NCBI GenBank assembly: GCA_017590115.1
Contig: JAGGNK010012003.1
Location: 3,363,041-3,427,040, forward strand
Direction of reading: 5' to 3'
DNA from: Montifringilla adamsi
Taxonomy: Eukaryota > Chordata > Aves > Passeriformes > Passeridae
Length of the DNA: 64,000 nucleotides
Shown here: positions 33,046 through 56,559 of the stretch, in pieces
Layout: the number at the start of each line of letters is the position of its first letter
Numbering within the stretch: the stretch's first letter is position 1
Translations under genes and position numbers: made by a program
The notes under the pieces: model-generated
What the model saw: the letters and a program-made list of their open reading frames with translations, nothing else
Told to the model about the DNA's origin: nothing
The model's database searches: none

Positions 33046-36000
33046 GTTAGTATTTTTAATAAAAAATATGAATACAGTTTTAGGAGATCCAGAATGAAGT
33101 GGATTATAAACACAAAACAATTCAGTTTTCTACTAGAAATAAGCCAGTCTGCCTAAACAAAAAATAAACCAGGAAAAAGCTGGACAAGCCCCACGTTCTC
33201 CTGGACAGTGAGGAGAAATGAAGATGAAACCAAGACTGTTGTGTTGAAAGCACTGTGAGAAAGCCAGCCTGTGACAGGCTGCCAGTCTATGAGCTAGTCT
33301 GTCTTTTGCCTCATTTTTTATTCAAAAAATCAAATTCAGAACATGAATAGTGACAAGCCAAGCAGTGCCTTTCATAGGAATGACTGCACTCCATGTGTGG
33401 GTAGAATTGCCTGGTGTGCAAGGACACCCCAAACACACCACTTCTGCCATTTAAGTCAGGCCTTCCTCCCTCTTCCTTCTCTGATTAGGAGTTCCCAAAA
33501 TCCTCACAAGTACAGAAAGGTTTATGGAAAAACCTTAGGCTCTGGGCTAACCCTTTCTCTGTCCTGCTGCATCCATGGGAGAAGTGATGAACACCTTTAA
33601 GTCCTAATTTATAACCAAGAGGGAGCCCAAATGATCCGTGGTCAGGGATGGGACCACAGCCTTGGGGAGAGTTTACCAGAGCTTACTATTTTTCAGAGTG
33701 AAGATAAAAAACTCTTGGTTTCAGCCACAGGGAACTGCCAAGGGGTCGGCAAACGACAAGTGACACGCTGTCCCAGCACTGATGGCTGTAAGGATTTTCT
33801 GTTTTCCCTTAACTGTGCTGTGGAAGACAGCACACAATGGAAAAACATTCAGCTAAATGGAGAACACCACCTGAATACTGCTTTTGAAGCTATTGATCTT
33901 ATTGACTTACTTGAAATGCAACAGAGTATTTCAGCAGTACTCGCTGACTTCACACTTTTGAAGGATTTAGGGGGTCTGTAATTTTCCCTAGGAGAATATT
34001 ACTCACCTAACAGAAGCCCACAGGTGCTAACATTTATTTTCTATTACCATTAACTGCACGCATCCTGCAACATCGATTATCAGGCTCTATTTATGCTTAA
34101 AATCTCCCTGTATGGACATTGATCCAGAACATGGTGTTTCTGTAGCATTCCCCAAGTCAGGAGAGGAGGCTGGTAAGAGCTCTGTGCCTGCATGGCATTT
34201 AAAATACCTCAGCTCCAGCATGTACTGAACCTCACTGAGAATCTGACCACAGCCCTACAAACATCAAACCCATGTCTGTGGAAATCCCTGGAATTCACAC
34301 CCAAGATACTGCTGCTGGAATCTGGTCTGGCTCCTGATTAACATAGTAATTAAATTCTTATGGTAAAGAAGACCTGGTGACAGCAGCTAGAGGATTCCAG
34401 AGAGCATTCTTCTTGGGGAAGGTGTTGGCCTTGACATCCACACACCCTGCTGGATTTCACCAGTGGAATGCAAAACATCAGAGATCTCCTGAGTGTTTGC
34501 TGCAACTCCCCAGACAAACCTTCACACAACATCAAAAGCAACACAATTTGAAGTGCATTGAAAAATACACTCAGAATTTAGGGTCCAAGAGTGCTGGAGT
34601 ACCATTCTAGAAAGTCTGTTTTCATTCCTGATGCGTCAGTAGTATAATTTTGTGGCATACTGAGTTTATGTGCCAGTATCCACAGGTAAAGTGGGATAGA
34701 AATTCCTCCCTCCTGCTTTTTTCTACCATTCTTAAGACATCAGAGCCTCAAATTCTGATGTGTCCTGTACGTGCTTCACTAGTGCAAAGCAAGGGCTATT
34801 TATTGGATATTCTGAGAGCTCTGTGACTGGTATGAACGCAAAGCTATAGACTTGGAGAAGTTTGCAGACATGTCAAAATCCTTTATACCTATTTATATTC
34901 TGAAGTGAATTATTTCTTTGCCTGCTGAGGATATTTTTTCAGCGTTTTTTTTTGCTGCAGGAAATAAATGCTAATGCTGACTTTCCATCTGGTGGATATA
35001 AAGGTAGATCCTGCTGTAGCAACCACTTTTGGAATGTGAGATTTGGGCTGAATCCGAAAGGAAAAGCATCACTGCAACAGGATTCCCAAGAGACAGCAAG
35101 ACAAACTTGTCCAAATCTGTGCCCCCCCTTATCTAAAGCTACTAATAAAAATTAGTATTAAAGCACAGGCAGATGGTCAGAGATGTGGAACTGCTTCTGT
35201 ATAAAAAACTCTTCAGTTTGGAAAAGAAATGGCTTAGGGAGAATATGAAAGAGATAAATAAAGTTAAGTGTGGCCTAGAGATGACTGAAAGAAAGACCAC
35301 CCATTTGTTACACAAGCCGCAGAACAGTCTCCCCTCACAGAACATGGAACCTGTCCCTTTTCTGCAACACCCTACACATGATTTAAGAGAAAATCACTCA
35401 TGACAGCTAAGAAAGTTATTGTCAAGGGGAACAAAAAACAGGTTTGTGTTTTGATTTTTCAGTGCTCATAGCACACAGGGCTCCAAACAGGCTTGAAACA
35501 GCTTTTGAAAGCCCTGGAGTCCCAGCAGCACATCTGGGAGCAGGCCCAGATCACTCAAAGCTCAGCCTTGTGCTGCCCCCAGCCCCCAGTTTGCAGGGTT
35601 TGATTTTGTGTCCAGCTGTCAGCACCTCCTCCCCGGGAAGGTGGGGCTGGATCACACGCCCAGGCAGGGATGGATCTCGTGGTGACGAGGGAGGTGACAC
35701 CTGCCACCAGCGCTCCCGCTCGTCTGCCCAAGTGAGAACAGCACATTTTGCTGTCAGGCCGAAGGGAACATATTTTCATAGGCATCCCTCCAACTTGTGT
35801 ATAATTGCCTGCAAGTGGGAATTGGAAGAGGCCTGCATTTGGAGAACTCTGAGCGTTGAAAAGAGGCTGCATCTGTACTGAATTCAAGGCAGTGAAATTC
35901 AGTGTAAATATGATTACTTGATTTTTAAAAATTTTGTATTGTTTACTATAAACATTATTTAACTATTGTGCATAATATTTCTGAGATAGCTCATTAAACT

Positions 36001-36454
36001 CTGCTGCTTTTGCTTCGGCAACTTCCCTGGTAAAAGCTGAGAAGGGCTAAAGTAAAAAACTACCCTTTAAATGTTAGCAGTTTTTAAAAACAAACAAGTT
36101 TAGCAATCTGGACTAATTAGGAACATTACTGGCTCCGAGTGAAGGAGCAGAATAGTATTAAATCTGGTAGCTTAACAGTACCTGTTCAATATTCATTAGC
36201 ACAAATTTCTTGGAGAAAAGTCTGCTGCATTAATTAGGACTTCCAATCCCAAGCACAGTTGATAATATGTTTATTCAAATCCTTATAATTCTTATGTGCT
36301 ATTCCAGCCTTGTCTCTTTTTATCGCTGTCTCTAGGCCAAAACCTGCTTCAGGGGCTCAAATGTGAAGAAGTTTCCTCCTCAAATGAGAGAGGAACTGAA
36401 CAGACCAACATTTTATTTCAGTGGGACTCAATGATTTAATCATACCAATGAAAT

Positions 36455-36800
36455 AAATCATAGAATTTTGGAATGGCTTGGGTTGGAAGGGACCTAAAAG
36501 CTCACCTTCTTCCACCCCCTGCCACAGGCAGGGACACCTTCCACTGTCCCAGGCTGCTCCAAGCCCTGTCCAACCTGGCCTTGGGCACTGCCAGGGATGC
36601 AGGGGCAGCCACAGCTGCTCTGGGCACCCTGTGCCAGGGCCTGACCACCCTCCCAGGGAACAGTTCCTTCCCAATATCCCATCTGTCCCTGTTCTCTGGC
36701 TGTTTAAAGCCATTTCCCCTTGTTTTGGCACTCCAGGCCCTTGTGAGAAATCCCTCTCTGTGGCCACATCTGACTTCAGGCTTATTGGTTCTCTGTCCTT
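36455..36800 (-). mobile_element. CR1 LINE 3' fragment, reverse orientation
   Basis: Starts at the CR1 terminus ATAGAATTTTGGAATGGCTT and runs through TCCACCCCCTGCCACAGGCA, GGCTGCTCCAAGCCCTGTCC, GGGCACCCTGTGCCAGGGCC and AGTTCCTTCCCAATATCCCA to about 36800. It is one of the longest copies in the window. Confidence 0.92.
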
Positions 36801-37212
36801 CAGGACTCCATGAAGCTTCCCAGAGCACAGCACAAACACTGTGCCTATTTTCAGAGCTTGGTGACTCAAGACCTAAAAGAAAATAATTTTTTTTCCTTCT
36901 GATGCAGAAAAATGACACAATGAAAGCAGGGCAATTCTGATGACATCCAACAAAGGACATTTCCAAGTACCCCCCACCCAGTGACCCAGGGACAACACCC
37001 ACCACGCACCCGACACGTGTCTGTGCGTGTGCACATGTGAGTCAGACAGAACAGCCTGGCCTGCTGCAGTGGCTTCATAAATATTCATCAGTGGACATCT
37101 CTACATCCACGCCCACCCCAAAAGCCAGACTTTCTGTTTAAAAGCACTACTCACATCAATATGTGAGTACTGCTGCTCCTCAGGGATGACTTAAAATTAG
37201 TCTGGAGCATTA

Positions 37213-46816
<9,604 letters not shown>

Positions 46817-47119
46817 CAAGATTGTTGTCCGTGAGCACTTCCTTGACCCTCTTGGTGATGCCATAGGTGTCCAGCTCAGGGGACATGGCCACCAATTCTT
46901 GGATGCTGAGTGCAGAGTGGCCTGAGAGTGGCAGAGGGGTCGTGGATTGGGATTCAGATGCAGGTGGCTCACTGGATTCCTGGGATTTGCCATCCTTACT
47001 CGTCTCTATGGCAGGACAGGGCTGCTGTACCAACTCAGTCAGGCTTTTCACTGATTCACTGGAACTCATGGGAGACTCAGGAGCAGGACTGCAACTGGCA
47101 GAAGTCTTTGGAGTACTTT
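46817..47119 (-). CDS. CUX1: CUX1 exon (human exon 21): linker and start of cut repeat 3
   Basis: A 303-nt exon with acceptor TTTTTAATTACAG and donor GTAAAT. It joins the previous exon through a split Glu codon. The first 70 or so residues are a Ser/Pro/Glu-rich linker beginning [20 protein letters not shown]. Then [20 protein letters not shown] and [11 protein letters not shown] open cut repeat 3; human has Ser where this bird has Gly after DTY. In humans a shorter protein, p75, starts from transcripts initiated in the intron just upstream; in-frame ATG codons in this exon (first at 47070-47068) could serve such a form, which would keep cut repeat 3 plus the homeodomain. Confidence 0.96.
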
Positions 47120-50100
47120 CTGTAATTAAAAAAAGACAAAAAAGTCCCCACTTTAGCATAATTGTAATGTTTTGATTGCAGGATATTTAACTTTTCTCCT
47201 CATTTATATTCTACCTACTTAAAGAAATGCCTAAGTATGCAAAATGCTACTTGCTATGATTTGGGTACTAAAAAGCCTCTTTTTAGAAACAAGAAATATT
47301 TTCTAATTTTATCTTGAGTCGTGTCTGATTTCTTATAAAGACAAGATGTACAAATACAAATAAAAATCAGGAAAAACTGAAGTGCAATAGTCTGTAAGTT
47401 TGCACGCAATTTCCTTGGTCAGGAAATCTCAGTTTTGCTTGTCACAACATTTTTATATAAGGATGGTTTTAAAGCTACCATTCTAGAATGGTTTTAACTT
47501 CCTTCTGTGACTTGTAAGAAACTCACTCAGCCACTATTTTGTTCTGTCAATGAGGGATTTTCTACAACTGATACAACTCTCTACCTTGAGAGTGTTATTG
47601 ATTTCATTTTGCTTCTTATCACACACATCACATTTCTGCAATTCTCTTTGTCCAGAAATAACAAGATTAAAATACAGTTTGTAATTAATGTTGTATTAAT
47701 TAAAGTATTTGAGACTCCAACATAAAGACAGAGAGTGGATCAGGAGACACCCAAATCTCTTATTGTGACACTGGTTTAAAAGAAAGCTTTCCCAATCTGT
47801 TAATTTGCCAACAACAATAGGTTCTGTACAAAATGTTGTTTTCCCCCAATAAATTTATCTCTCACAGAACGTACTGACTGAGCTTGTTCAGAGATTCCAG
47901 ACATCTGAGGGTACAGGCTGAACCTTTTTTAAAGCCACAACACAAAGGCAACACAAGTGCTTTACAAGAATCATTCAGGAGATAAGGAGCTCGGGCAGTT
48001 TCTCCACCCACAGCTTTCCCCATTCCTGTGGGGCTGCTTCCTCCTCCTTGCTGCCTCCCAGCATCTACTTGCCAGGGTTAATGGCATGGATTCCATCCTC
48101 ACACATCCCTGGGTTTGGCTCCAGCTGCCTGGAGGAGGCTGACAGAGCTCTCAGCTGCACAAGGAGGAGCCCAGAGCCCAGAGTTTTCTGAGCCCTGTGG
48201 TGCCACCACAGAGGATTCTCAGGTCCCTTCAGGCAGTGGCTGCCAGCAAACCTCACTGGTTTTTGAGTTTGTTATCCAGAATATTGTCAGATCATTCCAG
48301 AGCATGCAGCCTGTGCAGCACGGAAACATATCCCAAATGCTGAAGGAAAATACTGCCACAGGAAAAGTCAGGCCCAAACTTGGAGTAGAGTGCAGAGGAT
48401 AACGGTGTTTGTTGTTCAGGGTCCTGGGAGCTTTCCCATGCTGCATTCAAGAGCTTCCCTGATACACTCACTTGGAGTTGCACTCTCAAACATAAAAATC
48501 TGACTTTTTCCTTAGTGCTTTATGTGAGATACAAAAGAGGAAGACAGAAAGTGAGGTGCATGTAAATCTTTAAGGTAAAGGGGATCCTACAAATCCTATT
48601 TCTTCTCTCTGCTCACCCTGGGTCATCATACAACCCAACAGAAACCCTGGGAAATGTTATTTCTGTATCAGGAACAGCAGAGGAATTGTACTGTAAATTT
48701 GCCCTGATTCACCCATGCGAGGGACCAATTTGGCAGATCATCCATCTTGTTCACTGTACACTGTCAGGGATGGCATGAATTCCCCACATGATAAACAGAT
48801 TTCTTCTCAGGTCTGTGTCCTTTAACCCACAGCAAGGTCAAAATTATGGCTGCCTAGCTAATAAACTGCACAGCACTCGTTCAACTTCCCTCTAATTTTG
48901 TCCCTTGTGCCAGCTTATACAAATCTTACTGAATAACTAGAGCAGCTGCAAATTTCCTATACAATTCCTCATCTGTGCACGGTGAGCCACATGCACACAG
49001 AGGAGGGAAAAAAAAGGACAAAATAATTTAAAAAAACCCCAAAAACCAAACCAAACCCAACCATACAGGACTAAACAAAAGCATTTCCTAATGCCTCCTT
49101 CTCCCTCTCCTTTCCCTGCCCAGCCTAATTATGAACACAACAAAGGTAATCTGTGTTATCATCTATCACTGAGATGCTCTCTGTTGCTCACATATTAGCT
49201 TATTTTTTTTTTTATCACTTACCAAGAGCTTACTTGAATTTCATTTTTAAGACCAATCTGCTGCTCATTTACTCCAAAAGGTGGGATTATCTGAATCTAA
49301 TTTTGGAAGGCAGTACAGATGACAAACTGCTTTTTTTCCCCACCAAAAGGCAAGTGTACAGTGATTTCAGGCGAGGCATTATGTACATGTACTACAAATA
49401 ACTCCAAATATGTTCCCTATTCATTTTTAGCATTTTTCCCTTCTGGAAAAACATTTTCAAGATCACATAAATATTTGAGGAAAAGATCCATTATTTGGGA
49501 CAGTAAATTAAATAATCAAATAATGCAAACATTTCCCGTTAATCTACTTAAAAAATTAAACAGACATTTAGAGTACAAGTGACTGCTGACAGAACAAAGG
49601 GGAAAATTGACTGTATTCACTATTCCAGATTTAACTGTCAATCCACAGCCATTTCGCATGGTTTATGAAATAATTTGTCTGTATTCATTTCTCTCAAGTT
49701 CCTCACAAGACAAAGACACAAATTCAGGATATTGGAAAAATATACATTAAGATTTCCAAAGCAGCAATTGAACATTTCCAATGAAAACAATACATTGAAA
49801 GCTTACTTCTTTAAAATTTGCTCTGCTTTTTTAACCCCAGACTGCTCTGAATAATAATACTAACTTAAAAGCAATCCAGTTCCTAAAAGTAATATTCACT
49901 GGATGTTTTCACATTTGTGTTTAAGGAGAAAAGGAACATTTTGTCCATATAAATATAAAACTGTATTACAGAACAACCTGCAAACTCCATGGCCACCATT
50001 TATTGATGAAATCATTTCAATAAATTCCAGGTAAACTTTGCTATACCACAGGGGTTTGTTTTCCAACAGCCTGCATCCAATATAAGATGTGAAGTAAAAG

Positions 50101-51971
50101 CTCCAAAGCTTCAAAAATGAGGTGCTGGAAGAGCTGGATTCAGCAAATCAGCTGAAAACACTCCCCCAGCACAGCCTCAGCCTGACACCTCCCTCTGCTC
50201 TGTTCTGCCATGGGCAGAGTCCCTGCAGAGTGTAAGGAACCCCAGGCTCCTCTCCCGAGCATCACCAGGTCTGCAGGAACCCAGCAGTCAGGGACATTTG
50301 GAACTGCAGGGCACTGCTCAAGGGGGACCATTTCTGTGATGTCCAGGAACTCTTCCCAAGTCCACAGGACGCATCCAACAGGAGAAGCACAGCTCAGATC
50401 CACAGCCCCCTTCAGCTGGAGGCTCCTTCTGAAGCTCAGGACATCTCGGATGCAAAGACCTGCAGGTGCCACCTGCTCCCAGCTCCCCAGAAGATCTGAG
50501 ACATCTACAGGACGTGACACCAGTGCTGCTGTATCCCCTCCAAGGAGGCACTCAGTGACAGAGCAGTGTTGAGACACAGATAAGGTTTCACCAGTCCCAG
50601 AGGCATCACGTCTGCCAGCACAGACAGATTCCTCCACTGCAACTTCTCCCATGCATTTTGAGAGCTGCAGGTTTGCTGTGTTTGCTCAGACCCTGCCTCA
50701 CCTCTGACAGCAAACTGGCTTTGCATCCAAATCCAAAGTTCAGAGATTGGAACAAGAACATCTGAATCTGTGAGCATAAAGCACAAGCCCGCTCTCAGTC
50801 TCTCCTCCCAGGACATCTGTCTATCCATAGAGACACCCTGTACTCCTGGAACTGCTGGGAGAGTAACCTGTCCAAGCCTTGCTGGAAACACAGGCTTAGC
50901 TAATAAACTGCAAAAGGACTCATGGGGAATGAGGTACGGAACATGGTGAAGTTGAGGAAGACCATGCAAAACACAGAAGGTATTCAGGGGCCTCTAAAAG
51001 GATTATGAAAAATATTATATTCTAAAGACAGCAGGCAGACAACAGCTGCCTTAAGTTTCAGAGGGAAGTGGATTGAAAAAATGGATCCACTATAATTTTC
51101 AGAGACAAATCTCTGTAGTTTATCTGATCCACTATTTAAATTTCAATACACAGTCCTCTATCTGCAGTAATAATAACCTAAATTCCATTTAGTGTTCATT
51201 TGAGCAGTCAGGATAAAGTCATTTCTTATTATCTCCCCACTGTGTAAAAAACAGCTTGAAGGTAGGAAGTCAGCAAGCATTTTCACCAAAAAGTAATTAT
51301 TGTAAGTGACATTTTTACTGCTGGCATGCCATAAGGCGAACTGCGCATTTGGAAGGACAAGTTGCTAAAACAAAATGACAGGGTACTCTGTGACATTCCA
51401 ACGAGAACCCAAACATGATTTCACTGCTGCTTGCTTTGATGCACCACTTTTCCCACTGTCCAAAGCTCGGGCTGCAGGTTTGTGCCAACCCAGTCCAAGT
51501 TGCCTCCCGAGGAGCTGGGGGAACGGGCACATCCCACGGGAGCCAGGGGCATCCCGGGCTCTGCTCGCTCCCAAATCAGCACAGCAGTGGGCAAGATGAA
51601 AGCAGACAAATGTGGACAGGAGATTTCTCAGCAACCTCTTAAAAGAGCATTTGCTACTTCAGGGCTGCATTTACCTCCTCGTGCAGATGAGTTAATGGAC
51701 AACAACAGTCCTGGCAGGTTGCCTGAGATCAAAGTGTCTCACACTGGGACTGGATTAGTTTCTGTTTCCCGATGATGAGGCTACCCATTCTACCCAATCT
51801 GTAGACCAAAACCTGGTGAATGCTGCCCTGATCACACACAGCTGAGCAACATCCCCAGGACAACCCTGGTACTCAGCTTCCCAGGGTGTGAGAATTTCAG
51901 GGAGAGATTTCTTCCCCCCAGCCTTCTATTTGATTTTACCTTTAGCTATGTCTGCCTTTTCAGGGTCTCAT

Positions 51972-52125
51972 CAGAGAATCACAGAATGATTTGAGTTGGG
52001 AGGGACCTTAAATCTCATCCAGTTTCACACCCTGCCATGCGCAGGGACACATCCCACTATCCCAGGTTTCTCCAAGCCTGTCCAACCTGGCCTTGAACAC
52101 TTCCAGGGATGAGAAGAAATTAGCA
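51972..52125 (-). mobile_element. CR1 LINE 3' fragment, reverse orientation
   Basis: AGAGAATCACAGAATGATTT, GAGTTGGGAGGGACCTTAAA, CACCCTGCCATGCGCAGGGA and CTGTCCAACCTGGCCTTGAA. Confidence 0.9.
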
Positions 52126-52527
52126 TTCTAAAGTTAATCTTTTAAAGCACCATAACAGCAACTCTCCTCACTAACAGTGGGTGCAGCACAAGCCTGAACT
52201 ACGTAATAAAGCTGAGCAGCACTTGTGGGAGAGCAGTGCAACACATCCCTCTTCTGACTAATTAAAGAAAATACGCGTGAAAGCGCCTTCTCCTAGGTAG
52301 TGCTTTTGGTGGATTTACTCTGAGTGAGTGAACCTTGCCTGAGCACAATTTACAAATTGATGTGGCTCATGAAAATATGATCCTCCCTACAGTTATAAAC
52401 TCCCCCAGTTCTGTGTAGGGAGTGCACAAAGCTCCCTGCAGTTTGCATCTCTAATGATGTCAGATACGTAGGTTGGTGCAGTTAAGAGTTGTGAGTGCTC
52501 GCTGGAGTTGCCACCACTCTGACTGTG

Positions 52528-52551
52528 GAGAATTTGTTTGTTTGTTTGTTT
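52528..52551 (+). repeat. (TTTG)n microsatellite
   Basis: Five to six TTTG units ending GTTTGCTTC. Confidence 0.8.
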
Positions 52552-54310
52552 GCTTCACAAATGTTGTAACTTTGGGGAAAATGTTATTTTGGGTCTTGGC
52601 TCAGAGGGAAATTTTATGTGGATGGGGGGAGGGATCAAAGGAAAAACCCCTTTAGGAAAGTGTGCAGATGTATGTGTGTCTGCACGGAAAGGGGAGGAAC
52701 CAGCTTTGGTTAACTCTGCAATTACTGGGGCAATATAAACATAAAGGTTCCCACTCTTCATATATGTTAAGTGTCAGGAGGATATAAAACTGAATAATCA
52801 GGGTAAATGTTAGAATTACCTGAAAAAACCTGCTTTTGAGTCTTGCTGAAGGATTGCTGCAATTGACATTGTATTTTCAATTATTGTTTTAGCTTTGCAC
52901 CTCTATTAAAAAATGTGTTTTCAGCTCTGGAAAGCAGAAGGAGCTGGAGAAACCAGATGAAGTTGACAAAAGAGCACGTAACATGGGAGCTGGTGATAGA
53001 CTCATGAGGAGAGATTTACAGCTGGCTGTTTAAAACTTGGAGAAGTTGGGACAACCAATTCTCCCTTCAACAAACCTGCAGCCACAAACGCTTCTGAGTT
53101 TTAGAAATCCCACTGTTGTGCCCAAAGCTACACCAAGACCTATTTTAAGGCTACATAAAGTGATACTATCAGACTTCTACTGAGTTAGGAGGAGAGGGGA
53201 GCACAGATTGCTCTGAAGGATGTCTGGAATCCTGTGCAGGAAGATAAAACTGGAGTCAGTCAGTTCCAGTGGAATTTGTCCTGAGATCTGACTTTGGAGC
53301 AGACACACCAAACCCTGACACAACACCACCCCAGGAGAAAACCCTCTGAGGAGAAGAATAAAGGCACATTTTTGCAATAGCCTGGGGGGAAGATGAGGCC
53401 TCTATAACCCTAAGCACTAATTTACAATAAAACACAATATAAAATGGGGAAACTTAAGAATTTTTTAGCTAGATTTAGACACACAGTTGAAAACATCAGA
53501 GCAATGCTTAAGTCAGGCCAACAGCCCCAAATTATCCTTTGATGCTATGATTCCTGAGCCAAAAGTGGGATCTTGGCTCATTGAAAAGTGAATTATGATT
53601 TTTTGGTTTTAGAGATGACTCTTAACCAGTAAAGAAACCTTTCTAAAAATAAACTATATTTTAAATTACGTGATTAATGGCAGAATCATGGCTGCTTTAA
53701 AACACATTGCTCTACTCTGCCAACCTTTACTTAATATTCAGATTTTGCTGTGTTTCTGTAACTTAGCTAGAAATCAATATTTAGAAATAACTGCTAGAAA
53801 ATATTTTCAATAACCTTATTATTAAACCAGCTTGTGTGCAGACGCTTTATTAAGCATTTTCTGAATGCTAAAACAAATATGTCATGGAAGCAATCAATCA
53901 AGACGCCACAACCCCACAGTGTTATATTTTTAGTATAATCAAGACAAACATGTTCACAATACCTTTTGGAAAACAGAGTGAGAGCCTCCACGAGGAGGTT
54001 CTGCTGCACTTTATGGTGCCTTTGTTGACTTGCTGACCTTGTGATTTGATGTGTTAAACCAATGTGCTTGAATGTGGCACCAATTTTATGGCTGTTTGTT
54101 GTCCTCCTGTGTCAGGAGCCTGATGTGAAGGTATTCCACACCCTCCTCTGAGATTTGAACCTCGTGGCTGCTCTGGAGCAGAGGCTGCAGCAGGATGCAT
54201 ATGTGCACTGTGCACTGCATTTAGAGAGATCTCCCCCACTAAACAATGTGGACATTCCCTTGCCACAGGCAATGTCCACATGGGATGGATCCCAGGCTGA
54301 TGACTGCCCT

Positions 54311-54361
54311 CCCTCCTTCTTTTCCTTCTTTTCCTTCTTTTCCTTCCTTCCTTCCTTCCTC
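54311..54361 (+). repeat. Polypyrimidine tract with mirror symmetry
   Basis: Units TTCTTTTCC repeat about three times, followed by four CTTC units. The whole run of about 50 nt is pyrimidine on the plus strand and purine on the CUX1 sense strand. Confidence 0.85.
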
Positions 54362-54559
54362 AGTGTCCCCGAGCAGTGCTGCACTCCAGACCCTCCTTTT
54401 TGGAGGAGTGCTGGGAAAGTGCTGAAACAAAATGACATTTACATTGCACGCAACAATATTATAAAAGCTATTAAGGTACATTATTTTACACATCCTCATA
54501 ATCTCTCCATACTGCTTTACTTAATTTGTGATAAAATTGTTGAGAAAGGGTACTTAATG

Positions 54560-54860
54560 TAGGACAGTCAGTAAAAGTAATTTATCATCTTCCCGCTTCG
54601 GTGCTCACGTTATCAGCGAACTCATTTTCTGCATTCATCATGCAATCAGCCTATTATTTGCATATTAATCAGGCAGTGGACCATGAAAGAGCTGCATCCC
54701 AGCCAAATGCTGCACTATCTCAGGAGGAACACTCAGTAATTATCATACATCAGTGTTATGATGTGGTAATTGATTATAACATCTTTCTGTTGCCCCTGGG
54801 GAGTCCCACTGCTAACCCAGCTTCAGGCATTCTGTGCAGATTTTTCTCTGAAAATTAGAG
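54560..54860. promoter_or_regulatory. Candidate intronic enhancer with POU and paired-type homeodomain motifs
   Basis: A repeat-free block with a perfect octamer ATTTGCAT at 54656-54663 running directly into ATTAAT, and a palindromic TAATTGATTA at 54767-54776, the spacing used by paired homeodomain dimers. Several other TCAT/ATTA cores lie between them. This is motif evidence only. Confidence 0.35.
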
Positions 54861-55489
54861 AAACCATTGCTGTCCTTTTATTAATGTTTTTTACCTTTAC
54901 AATAGACAGCTCTCTGAGCATTTCCAAGGTACTTTTGCCTGTTTCTTTTTATTTAATGAAACCTTCATTAGGGAAAACACCTGTCTTGCATCAAAAAAAG
55001 TACAAAAAAACCCCAGCCAATCATCCCAATCAGTCCCCCCCAGAAAACCCAGTTGGGCTCGTTCATATTTGTCCTCTCTCTTTCAAGGTCTGGTGGCTTT
55101 TTAGGTGCTGGTGTTGCTTATATAATGCCCTTCCCCATCAAACACAACAAAATGTTGCAACTTCAATAGACAGTAATTGCAAAGTTCGCATAAAGGCAGT
55201 TAAGTTGCTTTATTTAGGTGCCAAATGAGAGGCTAATTTTGGTCCTCTCATAAAGGACAAATGAAACATCTGCCAGTTCAAACTTGCACTATTTTTAGGA
55301 CCCGAGTTCCAGAGGGGTAAACCAGAGAAACAAACACTAACCACAGCTGTGGTTACACCGTGGTCAATCTCACACCTCCCTGGTGTGGGAGCCCTTCCCA
55401 GCAGCATCCCAGGAGCCCTTGGAAAGCAGCAAGAAAAGGGGAGATGGCTCTCAGAAGGGACCATCTCGTGCCAGAAAACAGAAGGATGC

Positions 55490-55772
55490 TTTGACAAGGG
55501 CATGGAGGGACAGAACAATGGGGGAATGGCTTCCCACTGCCAGAGAGATGGGATACTGGGGAGGAACTGTTCCCTGTGAGGCTGCTGAGGCTCTGGCACA
55601 GGGTGCCCAGAGAAGCTGTGGCTGCCCCTGGATCCCTGGAAATGCTCCAGGTCGGGTTGGACGGGGCTTGGAGCAACCTGGGACAGGGAAAGTGTCCCTG
55701 CCCTGGCAGGGGTGGGACTGGATGAGCTTTAAGGTCCCTCCCAACGCAACCCATTCTGTGGTTCTGTGACAA
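55490..55772 (+). mobile_element. CR1 LINE 3' fragment
   Basis: GGCTCTGGCACAGGGTGCCC, AGAGAAGCTGTGGCTGCCCC, GGTTGGACGGGGCTTGGAGC, GTCCCTGCCCTGGCAGGGGT and the terminal CATTCTGTGGTTCTGTGAC, showing the short direct repeat that ends CR1 elements. Confidence 0.93.
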
Positions 55773-56559
55773 GTTGCCATCAGCAATATCTTTGACAAGT
55801 ATAAATCCTGAACATGTACTATCAGGCCTTTTTTACATTTCTTGTTGTAATTGTATTTTCTCCTTGCATTGGCTTTTTAATTGGCTATCTTTCTCTTTTC
55901 ACTTTTATTTAAATTTGATCTCAAATCCACTTTGCTTTGTTTTCAGTGCAAGTTGCATTTCTCATCAGATTTAAAATAATCACTGGATTCTTTCATTTGC
56001 TGCTTCTTTGGGAGGTTGTTGGCTACTTAAAAAACCCTGCAACCCTACATGCATCAAATGAGGTGAGACAAATTCCTAAGTTTCTCTCACACCCTAATGT
56101 AAAGGACAGGCTGGAAGGTAACTTAGAAGACATTAATTTTCTGGTAATCTTCTGTTTTTTCATCTTGGGAATGATTTGCTATCAAGCAATATGTAACTCT
56201 ATAATCAGAACAGGCTGTTTATTTCCCGGATTCAGAGCTGCTGGGTGAAGAGGATTTCCATCCCCATTATAAGATGGAAATAACAACCCGCACATTTGGT
56301 GCTCACACACCTTTTTCCCAGTATTTTGGGAAGAAAATAGCCCATTATCTGTTCTTTGAATTGAAAGCAAGGTAATTTTCATCCAGCGGAGGAGCATTTG
56401 GCAATTTGCTGAGCAGCAGTCGGGCTGCTGCCCAGGGAGGGCTGAGGGTACCGTGGCCATCTCCACCCCACCGGTGGCCTGCAGCCCCCTTCCTTTTACC
56501 ACCAGCAGCCAAAAGACCAACATGAACTTCTGCCAGCTGCCAGAATCTTCTATCCCCAA

